Source of the DNA: Yamagishiella unicocca
Lineage: Eukaryota; Chlorophyta; Chlorophyceae; Chlamydomonadales; Volvocaceae
Assembly: GCA_003116995.1 (NCBI GenBank)
Contig: BDSL01000138.1
Span: 124,001 to 188,000 of the forward strand
Reading direction: 5' to 3'
DNA length: 64,000 nucleotides
The notes beneath the pieces were generated by a model. The model did not search any database. It had not been told where the DNA came from and saw only the letters and a list, made by a program, of their open reading frames with translations. This document shows, in pieces, positions 24,613-33,821 of the stretch. Position numbers and translations under genes: made by a program. Each line of letters starts with the position of its first letter. The first letter of the stretch is position 1.

Positions 24613-25517
24613 TCTGCCCGGCGGACGCAGCAGTGTCATCTGGCCAACGGACGCAGCGGATGGTGCCAGGGGAGGCGCGTGGAGCAAAAGCAGCAGGCGG
24701 CCGAAGCAGCGGCAGCGCAGGCGGCCGGGAGCAAGGGGGAGGGCGTGCGCGGCTCGGACGGGTTGGTGGGTTGTGAGGAGGCGGCGTGCTGGCTAGGCAG
24801 GCAGCACGGCGGAGACCGCGGCTAGAGCAGGTGTCCCGCTCTAGGCGGCCCCACCCACCTGGTCGGCATCTTGGACCGGCATGGCGGGCGGTCCGTGAGT
24901 GGGGGGGAGCACACATCGTGAGGCATCCGTGGTGTTGGCGCAGCTGCGGGTCCACGCCTGCTGCTCCCTGACAGCGGTGCTGCCACCCTGGGGATGACGT
25001 GGGACGCAGTAGGGGCAGCTGTCTGCGGCAAGTCGGGCAGCTGGGTTGCCGCCGCCTCGAGGGCAGAACCCCACCCACCGTCAGGAATAGAATCACGCGG
25101 CTGGAGTGTGTTGCTGCCGCTAGCGATGCTGGTGGTGGTGGTGGTCCGGGGCTTGCTACCGGTATGGTCTGTCCCTGCGATGAGGGCTGGTCAGCGGCGG
25201 GAGGTGTCGCAGCGGTGGGAGGTGTGGACAGGAAGCGGTGGAAGTAGGGTTGGGCTTCGAGGAAGACCCGTGGATGCCAGGGTTGGGGTTGGGGGTGGGG
25301 GTGCGCCATCGCACCAGGCTGCCGCCGCGTGCGGTGCTGCCTGCCAGCCGAGGTGGATGGGACATGAGGGGCATGCGGGCTGTGGACTGCACCGCTGCGT
25401 CGCTGTGCATGTGGGCTGCCACTGGCGGCGGTGAGCGGGGGCCCCTTGCACTGAGTGGTGGCGCGAGGCAACGAACGGCTGGTGATGGCTCTGCCCGGCT
25501 CCCCACCCCTATTTGTC

Positions 25518-25612
25518 GCAACCGGTAACCGGTCCTTTGTGTTGCAACCGGTAACCGGTCCTTTGTGTTGCAACCGGTAACCGGTCCTTTGTGTCGCAAC
25601 CGGTCCCTTGTC
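25518..25612. repeat. 26-bp minisatellite
   Basis: Three full copies and one partial copy of a unit starting GCAACCGGTAACCGGTCCTT, at exactly 26-base spacing (25518, 25544, 25570, 25596). Confidence 0.95.
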
Positions 25613-25925
25613 GCACCCGGGTGGAGTGCGGGTGTGCGTCGCCGCTGAGCGACTAGGTGCGCCTGGGCTCGAGGCGTGCGCAACCAAACCGACCGTGGCG
25701 CCACCAGCGTCGGGAGGGACGGCCGTGCGGCGCACACCAGGCGCGTGTGTGTGTGTGCTACGGTGTGTGTGTGTCAACTAACCATGCGTGTGTGTCAACT
25801 AACCATGCGTGTCGGTCCACGTGGAAGCATACACGTGGTGGCCCGGATTGTAACAGCAGGTCGGTGCAAGCGGGGGTGGGGTCACGGCTCACGGCGGGTC
25901 TTGTGCGGCTGCTGTGCAGCTCCAC

Positions 25926-25985
25926 GGACTGAACGTACTGGAACATACTGGAACGTACTGGAACATACTGGAACGTACTGGAACG
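25926..25985. repeat. Short tandem repeat
   Basis: Alternating ten-base units GAACGTACTG and GAACATACTG form a 20-base higher unit repeated nearly three times. Confidence 0.9.
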
Positions 25986-26844
25986 AGCTTCGGGAGGGTA
26001 CCCGTAGCCTTGGCGCGCGGCTGGGCGGCTTATGGGGCGCATGCGGAGGGAGCGCAGCTGACCCACCGTCCCAAGCGCACAGGCCGTGTTTGGAGGCACG
26101 CATTGGCACACATAGGCACGCAGGCTGTAGTATGGGCTCTCTTTCCGGCTCGTGACGTTCGCTTACGATTGTGTCGGCGACCTGGCGCGGAATGCCATCG
26201 GCTTGCAGCAATTCCTCTGCAGTTCGCCAACCGGCAACGCTTAAATGAGTTCAGTTACCTCCCAAAGCCGCCAGGCAGCAGCAGCAGCAGCAACCCCCCG
26301 CCCTGCAGCCAGCCCACGCTGTGTGGACCCAACAACGCACAGCATATACCGACCTGCCTGGCACACGTAGCTCCAGTTACCGGTACTGTCACCCTGTTTG
26401 CCCCGCTGCCAATGCTCCAACACGTGGGAGGGAGGTGCGCACGCATGTCCTTGTGGCGTCGTGTCCTTCGGTCATATTGTTATTCTAGAGCACACGTGCT
26501 ACGCACGTCCTGCCGGAATCCCGGGCTCCTGGCGGCCGTCACGGCAACCCTTCGCCTGCCCGAATCCCGGGCTCCTGGCGGCCGTCATGGCAACCCTTCG
26601 CCAGCCTCTCCGGCAACACCCTACCGCCTTCGCCTCCGCCGTCGAAACCACCCTTGCAGCACGCAGTGCGGCAGCCCCAAAGCCCCGAAACCACCCGATT
26701 GATGCAACCGACACCGGGGCTGCAATGTCACGTCATGCTGGCAGCGCTGCCAGGCAGCCCAAGCCGGCAGCCATGGGAGTGGCATGCCAAGACACTGCTG
26801 CTGCCATGCAACGCTTGACCACACGACGGGCTCGCTAGGGCACC

Positions 26845-29800
26845 TCAACCGTCCCCGTCGTTGCTGTCACTGCTACTGCTGCTCTCGCCGCCACTGCTGC
26901 TACTGCTTTCGTCGCTGCTGCTGCTCTCGCTGCTACTGCTGCTACTGCTCCCGCCGCCGCTGCTCATAGGCGCACCCGCGCCCCACTCCTCGTCCTCCCC
27001 CTCCCCCTCGCCCGCCCCCTCCTCCCCCAGCCCATCCCCCGCGTCCTCCGAGTCCATCCCCGAGCTCAGGCCCCCGCTCTCATCCAGCTCCGGATCGTCA
27101 GCCGCGTCAAGCGGGTCGTCTTCGTCTTCATCGTCCATGTCGTCATCGTCCCCCATGCCGCTGCCGCTGCGGACTGACGAATCCTCCTCGTCCATATCCG
27201 AGTCCAGGTCGCTGTGCACCAGCACCTCCCACTCGGGAAACAGGTCGTCGTCCGGAGCGCCGTACACATCTCGCACGAGGCGCCGCGCCTGTCGTACGCA
27301 CGGGGCGCGACGGATCGCGTCCCCAGGCGGGGGAAGGGGCGGGGCGGGGCGGGGAGTGTGTGTGTGTGTGTGTTTTATAAATGCTGAGCTGAGCCGCGAA
27401 GTATACGTAGCGCGAGGAGACCAAGGAATCCGGAGTCAGTGCGGGGCGCCAATAGTTACCGAAAGAAGCCCAGACTGGGTCCACGAGAAGCCAGAAGTCC
27501 AATTATGTAGCCGGCGGCCGCGCAGCGCTCCGATAGCCAGAAAGACGGTTGCGCCCCAACAACCGACGCCGCGCTGCTGCGGCGTAGGCGTGGCGCGAAG
27601 CACCTACAACTACCTAGCCTATGTACCTATTTACCTATCCTAGTGCGCAAGGCAGTGTGTGTGTGTGTGCGTGTGTGTGGACACGGGTTGGGTTCGTTGT
27701 GGCGCTGGCGCACCCGCCTCACTGACCCTCTGCCCCAGCACCCGGCACTCCCCCCCCCTCACCTTCTTCCTGACCTCCTTGTGCAGCCCCGCCCGCACGA
27801 TGAGCTGCGGGGCCGCCACCTCGCACCCCACCACCCGCACCAGCTGCTCGCGGGACGAGAACGCAGCCGCCACCTCGCACCACTGCGCAGCGGACAGCGC
27901 CGCCACCCGGCCCGGGCTGGCAAGGGCCGCTGGCGGGGCCGCAGAGGGTCCCGCCGCGGCGGCGGCGGCGGCGGTGCCGGGCCTGTCCGCCGCGGCGGCG
28001 GCGGGAGTGGTGGCGGCGCCGCCGCTGCCGCGTCCGCCCCGCCCTCTGGGTCGCTGTGGGCCGGCTGCGGCTGCGGCTGCGCGAGATGGTGAGCCTGTGT
28101 GGGGTGAGGCGGGGTTGAGTGGCGCGGGTGTAGGGTTTAGAGGCGGTCGTGGGACTGCGGCCTTCAGCGGAGATAGCTGCGGGGAGGGAGGTGGGCGCGC
28201 GCCTCTTCCTCCCAACCCGCCCCTCGCCGCACCTGCTGGCACCCGATGCTGCTGCTGCTGCTCCTCGGGCTGCAGCTGCGCGGCGAGACACGCCTCCGAG
28301 TGGCTGTGTGCAGCCTGGAGCCGCGCGTCTGTGCTGACGTTGCCCACCTGCGGGGGAGGGAGGATTTAGGTTTTTTTGGGGCGGGGATTGCAGGGTTTTA
28401 TGCTGGATGCGGCTCCTTTACTCCCTTCGCTCCCTTCTGGTCACATTCGCCCCTCGCCGCCCCCACTCGCCCCTCGCCGCCCCCACTCCTCCTCGCCCCG
28501 CCCCCACTCGCCCCTCGCCGCCCCCACTCGCCCCTCGCCGCCCCCACTCGCCCCTCACCGCCCCCACTCGCCCCTCGCCGCCCCCACTCGCCCCTCGCCG
28601 CCCCCACTCGCCCCTCGCCGGCCCCCATCCTCCTCGCCCCCCCTTTTCACGCCCCGCCCCCCACCTTTCCGTTGCCCCATAGCCTGCAGTGCGCCATGGC
28701 CAGGCAGCCGTCCACCACCAGAGCGGTGCCGCACCAGCGCACATCGCAGCGCTCCAGCCGCGCCAGCGCCTCCGGCCCCACCTCCACTCCCACGCTGTTG
28801 TTCTGCAGCACGCAGCGAACCAGCAGCAGCCGGCCCGTGTCCATCTGTACGGCCGCCAGGGACTGCGGGCGGGACGCGGCATAGTGGGATGGGAAGGGGG
28901 GTGGGGCAGGAACACGTGTTAGAGCGAGGGGGTGGGGGTAGGATTTTAGGGTTTTAGGGGAGCCGAGGGGTCAGGCAACGGAGACGTGAGGGCGCGGGGG
29001 GATGGAGCGGGGCCGGGGGCGGGGGGTGGCATAAGAACCGCTTACGGGACATGGATAGGATAGCTGGCGCATTGTCTTCGGACACCGAGCTGTAGGCGCA
29101 TGCTGGAGCACTAGGATGGACTACCGGGGGCGGGGGGGGTTGCTGGGGCCGGGGGCCGGTTTATAAACCACGCAGCCGGGTCCACACTCACCTGCGTGGT
29201 GCCGATGAGGGTGCAGTCGTACAGCTCCAGGAGGGTCTGCCTGTCCATGCTGTACGGCACACGCAGGCCGGTGAGTCCGCTGAAGGTGCAGAACTCGAAC
29301 CTGCGGGGGACGAGGCATGGGACGCCGAAGGGGGGAAGGGGGAGGGGGCAGGTAGAGAGACGGCGGGGGTGGGAGGGGGAGAGGGGGGGACGGGGAGGAG
29401 GGCAGATAGGGAGGCCCTACACGTACGGTATCCACCCTCCGGCGCTGCCGTACCTGGCCGCAGCTGCCCTGGGCGCGAAGCAGCAGATGCTCACTTCGTT
29501 GTGCGCGGTGGCGGTGTGGAACTCCAGGCCGACGAAGCAGCACCTGGGGTGGCAGGGGGGCGGCGGGGCCAGCAGGGTGGCAGGGAAGGGTGGTCGGGCG
29601 GCGGGGGGGGGGGGGGTACGGAAAAGAATCGGTTACTCGACATGGCAAGTGTAGCTGGTGCATAGGCTTCGAACGCCTGGACGCGCGCGCATGCTATTGG
29701 ACTTGGCTTTTGGGGCGGGGGAACGGGGGAGACAGAAAGGAGGCCCGTGGAAACCACATGGGAGATAAAAGAGATCCTGCCGCGGTGGGCGGCGGGGTGG

Positions 29801-31998
29801 AGATGTGCTCTTCTTCGCGCAGGCAGGAACCCCGACAGGGCAAACCCAAGCCGCCACCCGCCACCCCGTCCTGCCCGTTCACCTTCACCCCGCCGTACAC
29901 GACCTGCGCCTCATCTTGTAACAGCCCCCCCACTGACCCAGTTGCCATACCCAAAAGAGGCACCCCCCCGTTCCCTCTTGCCCACCCCTCCCTCTTGCCC
30001 ACCCCTCCCTCTTGCCCACCCCTCCCTCTTGCCCACCCCTCCCTCTCGCCACCCCTCCCTCTTGCCCAGCCCTCCCTCTCGCCACCCCTCCCTCTTGCCC
30101 AGCCCTCCCTCTCGCCACCCCTCCCTCTTGCCCAGCCCTCCCTCTCGCCACCCCTCCCTCTTGCCCAGCCCTCCCTCTCGCCACCCCTCCCTCTTGCCCA
30201 GCCCTCCCTCTCGCCACCCCTCCCTCTTGCCCAGCCCTCCCTCTCGCCCAGCCCTCCCTCTCGCCCAGCCCTCCCTCTCGCCACCCCTCCCTCTCGCCCA
30301 GCCCTCCCTCTCGCCACCCCTCCCTCTTGCCCAGCCCTCCCTCTCGCCACCCCTCCCTCTTGCCCAGCCCTCCCTCTCGCCACCCCTCCCTCTTGCCCAG
30401 CCCTCCCTCTCGCCACCCCTCCCTCTTGCCCAGCCCTCCCTCTCGCCCAGCCCTCCCTCTCGCCCAGCCCTTCCTCTCGCCACCCCTCCCTCTCGCCCAG
30501 CCCTCCCTCTCGCCCAGCCCACCCTATCGCCAGCCGTCCCTCTCGCCAGCCCTCCCTCTTGCCCAGCCCTCCCTCTTGCCCAGCCCTCCCTCTTGCCCAG
30601 CCCTCCCTCTCGCCAGCCCTCCCTCTCGCCAGCCCTCCCTCTTGTCCAGCCCTCCCGCGCCCCTCAACCCAGCCGCCTGCTCACCTGCTGTCCATAACCA
30701 CCACGGGCGGCCGCAGCGAGAGCACCGTCACGGAGGGCACCGCGGGCCGTGGGGGCCCTCCCCCACCCTCTCCCTCTCCGCCATAACCAGCTGCCCCCTC
30801 ACCCTCCTCTTCCGCCCGCAGCCACCCCCTGTTCTGCTGCTGCTGTCGCTGCTGCTGCTGTTGTTGTCGTTGCTGCAGCTGGTGCCGCAGCAGCAGCAGG
30901 GAGCCGGGTCCCGGACCAGGGCCGTCCGCTGCTGCCGCCTCCGCCAGCAGCTGCCTCCGCTGCCGCCTCCGCTGCTGCTGCCGTCGCTCCCACAGCCAGT
31001 GGTCCTGCGCCACCAGCCTCACCGGCTTATCCACCAGGAGGGTCTCCTACGAAGAGAAGGGGAGGAGGAGGAGGAGGAGGAGGAAGGGCAGGTCTACCGC
31101 CGCCATTCCCTCTGCCGGTTCAATGGCCAGGGGTCATCCTCCCCTCTTTCCCTCCCCTCTTTCCCTCCCCTCTTTCCCTCCCCTCTTTCCCTCCCCTCTT
31201 CCCCCTCCCCTCTTTCCCTCCCTGGACCGGCCGCACCTGATACATGCCGGGCGGGCATATGATGGTGTCCCCGGGGGCGCACACCTCCAGCGCCTCGCTG
31301 AGGCTCTGACCGGGAGCGAGGTGGCGGCAGAAGGCGGGATCCAGCAGCAGCTCGTGCCATCGCCGGCAGACTGGGGGAGTGGTGTGGCGGAAGCGGTGTG
31401 GGGGAATGGTGTGGGGGGCAGCGGTGCGTGGGAGTGGTGTGGGGGAGCGGTGCGGGGGAGTGGTGTGGGGGGAGCGGTGTGGGGGAGTGGTGTGGGGGAG
31501 CGGTGCGGGGGAGTGGTGTGGGGGGAGCGGTGTGGGGGAGTGATGGGGCGGAGGGAGAGCGCATGTAGGGTAACAGAGGTGTGTTGGGATTCGGCCAGGT
31601 TGGGCCGTACGCGTGCAGTAAGGCGCATGGTGCGACAACCGGAGGGCATGGCGGCAACTGCGGCTGGGCAGGTCGGAGGAGCAGGAAGAGGAGGAGGAGG
31701 AGCAGGGCCGGGGGGGGGGCAGTGCGGTGATGGTGGTGGTTGGAGGTTGGGGTGCCAGGAAGGCTTGGCGGTCAGGCGCTGGGCAGGAACCAGTCCAGGG
31801 ATGCTGCGATTGGTCCTTACCGAGAGCCGCATACTGCTTGCACGGCGACGACAGCTTAGCGAAAATGAGCAAGAGCGTTTCGTTCGGAAGCGAGTCCGCG
31901 CCTGTGCTCTCCGCTGTAGCTCCAGGGCCCAAGCCTGCGACGATTTCAGCCATCTGGGCCGCGGCCACTGATTTGTTCTTGCTTTTCTTCCGCGTCAT
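26845..31998 (-). CDS. F-box protein with beta-helix-like body and acidic Ser-rich tail
   Basis: Nine minus-strand exons join in phase to give 665 residues: 31998-31821, 31370-31237, 31046-30685, 29543-29454, 29300-29192, 28862-28665, 28347-28233, 28094-27727 and 27288-26845. The F-box (LPNETLLLIFAKL to VCRRWHELLL, about 37-75) spans the first splice. Then come short repeated hydrophobic turns (PPVVVMDSRCCFVGLEF, RFEFCTFSGL, LLLVRCVLQNNSVGVEV, CDVRWCGTALVVDGC) with the rhythm of a right-handed parallel beta-helix, as in FBXO10/FBXO11-type proteins. Gln- and Ala-rich low-complexity loops interrupt it. The C-terminus is an Asp/Glu then poly-Ser tail. F-box proteins are substrate receptors of SCF ubiquitin ligases; the target is unknown. 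Exon 8 ends at a GTCAGT donor (27726), the least certain join. Intron 3 contains a large minisatellite. Confidence 0.8.
27355..27474. repeat. GT-flanked dispersed repeat, copy 2
   Basis: Diverged second copy of the element at 1-148, again next to a GT tract. It lies in the last intron of the F-box gene. A further GT tract without the element follows at about 27655-27680. Confidence 0.75.
28440..28640. repeat. 20-bp minisatellite in F-box-gene intron 6
   Basis: About nine copies of ACTCGCCCCTCGCCGCCCCC with few changes. Confidence 0.92.
28943..28961. repeat. Telomere-like motif
   Basis: GATTTTAGGGTTTTAGGGG holds two TTTTAGGG units, the telomere repeat known from Chlamydomonas and Volvox. It lies in intron 5 of the F-box gene. 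It supports the volvocine-type assignment only weakly. Confidence 0.5.
29030..29120 (+). repeat. Dispersed repeat, family 2 (diverged)
   Basis: It shares AACCGCTTACGGGACATGGA and GGCGCATGCTGGAGCACTAG with 22620-22720. It lies in intron 5 of the F-box gene. Confidence 0.6.
29612..29666 (+). repeat. Dispersed family 1 copy in F-box-gene intron 3
   Basis: A long polyG run leads into GGAAAAGAATCGGTTACTCG and then TGTAGCTGGTGCATAG. This is a diverged copy of the same family as 3313-3358. Confidence 0.75.
29974..30653. repeat. Large strand-asymmetric minisatellite in F-box-gene intron 3
   Basis: About 680 bases of CCCTCCCTCTCGCCA / CCCTCCCTCTTGCCCAG units, mostly with a 33-base super-period. All purines sit on one strand and pyrimidines on the other. 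It generates long Pro/Ser/Leu and Gly/Arg/Glu open frames on both strands that I treat as artefacts. Confidence 0.95.
31380..31548. repeat. GGGGGAGTGGTGTGG-type minisatellite
   Basis: Variants of GGGGGAGTGGTGTGGGGGAG are repeated through intron 1 of the F-box gene. A CCCTCTTTCCCTC-type run at 31138-31218 in intron 2 is a separate array. Confidence 0.85.
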
Positions 31999-33821
31999 TT
32001 CGTGTTCTTGACTCTTGAGGCTCGAACGAGCTACGATTCGTATGCTTAATGCCTGTTGCCTCAGAATACAATGGCAGTATTTACTAGCTCAGTGTGAAGT
32101 GCGTTGAGCAGAGGTGTATTCTGCGAACATCGCAAGACAGTCGGCTGGATCCAGGCCACAGCATGGGGCAACCGCTGTCGTCAGGAGGCATCCTGTTACC
32201 ATTACAGGCGTGGTGTGACAATTCAATTGGGTAGATGTGAAATAATTTATGACGTTTTTCCTTTCCCCAACTGCTCAGTGAAGGTTCCCGCGACCTGTGT
32301 GTCGCCAACCACAGGTAAGCGGACCAATGAAGTTATCCATTACATCTGGACGCTTTTGTGCATTTGTCCATGCTGTTATCAGGCATCCGCAGTGGATGAC
32401 ACGCCAAAATTCCGGTGACATGTTAACGTCACGTCTTGGCGAGCGTCCGAATTTCCCCATTGCGAAACCTAAGTACAGAAGAATCACAGACATCAGAAAC
32501 GGCAAAACAAAGTACGCACGGAAGGTGTAGGCCGGTCAGGACGGTCAGGGTTCGAGAGGGTTTCAGACCTCTCTCCTGATCGGTTCTTGAAAGACGATGA
32601 GAGCTGGGAGTGAGGCACCATTCCGTGGTCTGAACCCGGCAGAATTTGTGTTGCTGCGGCGGTCGCCATTGGGTACATCCAGTGCCCACACATCCGGGCG
32701 CAGCATGTGACTTACGGAGGACCAGGGCCTTACAGGGCTCACGCTGCTGCGGACCGACACAACCAGAACGATTGACACCCGTGTACGTAGCAACGCGGGC
32801 ACCTCGCAAGCCTCGCCAGCTGGTCGCAGCCCCTTGCCAGCCTGCCCCCGAGACGCCGAGAGCACCGGCCAAGGACCCAGAATACTCCAGAGGGCCTTAC
32901 ATCCCGATACGGTATTTTGATAAGGACCCTCTCCGCAGACCTTTGTATTGCCCAGGGAAGGCACGCATGTGGGTGGTCGGGGACACCGGGAGTCCCCTCC
33001 CCTTCTCGAAGCTGCCCGAAGGTCAAGACCTGTCAAGCAGGGCCAGCCAGGGCCAGGCAGGGCCCAGGCAGGCCAGGCAGAGCCAGGTGGGCCAGGCAGG
33101 TCATTCTGGCACCGCGGTATGGCGATGCATACCAAAACCTAATCGGTTTTATTTTTCAGTCCGACCTACGGGTTTCCTCTCATAATACCCCTGGCAGCAA
33201 AGGGAAAGGGTTTATTCGCGGCAAGATACATTTGATGGCTGACGTGCGCAGGTAATGTGCCGCGGCGGATCGGGGCTGTCGGCGTGTCGGTGACAAGTGA
33301 GGGCCAGGACAAGCCTGGTACGCAAGTGACGACGTTGGTAAGTGACCTGGAGTCGGCGTCTGCAACGGCATGAGATTAATGGCTTGAATATGGCTTAACA
33401 TACGAATATACCGATACCAAGGGCGCAGGTGCCAGTTGCGCAGCGGCTCGTAACGCGGTTCGTCATTTGCTCGTCCGAGATCCATGCGCAAGCACCAAAA
33501 ACGAGCTAGGAAGGAAGGACGGACGCGAGGAGCCCGTAGCACAGTTGTGAGGCACATTGGCGTATTTTATTATAAGTTTCAGGCCAAAATGTATTTGACA
33601 CCTTACCACATATCGGTACAAACGACGATGCGCTGGGTTGGGTCTTCTGACCTTACAATAAGCAACCGGAGGGCAGCATCCTTTCAGAGCTTCTTAGTGA
33701 AATCCGCCCCCACAAAGCTACTTAATTGTGGTAAAGCGCGGTGCCTTGCCCTAAACCGAAGGGCGCGAGCGACGACGTCAGTAACGGTAACAGCCAGAAG
33801 TATCAGACGCGGAAAACTTCA
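31999..33821. other. Intergenic between divergent genes
   Basis: The F-box gene starts at 31998 (minus) and the GAR-like gene at 33822 (plus). Parts are AT-richer than the flanks (32200-32500, 33540-33730). CCAGGCAGG-type short repeats lie at 33035-33100. No gene is supported; upstream non-coding exons of either neighbour may lie here. Confidence 0.45.

Larger units (their letters stand above)
24613..26844. other. Intergenic with minisatellites
   Basis: This lies between the SR-beta stop and the minus-strand F-box gene stop at 26845, so the two genes converge. It holds the 26-bp and 20-bp minisatellites annotated below, GT runs at 25745-25775, and a family-2-like fragment (GAGGAAGACCCGTGGATGCC) at 25258-25277. 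No gene is supported; long frames match no family I know. Confidence 0.5.

Noticed and set aside
29891..29925. Possible mini-exon reading DEAQVVYGGVK between F-box exons 3 and 4
   Set aside because: Including it breaks the frame (a stop follows at the join). Exon 3 joins exon 4 directly in phase and gives a better beta-helix pattern.
29590..31262. Very long open frames (up to about 416 codons) on both strands, rich in Pro/Ser/Leu or Gly/Arg/Glu
   Set aside because: They are produced by the pyrimidine-rich minisatellite, whose period is a multiple of three, and lie in an intron of the F-box gene.
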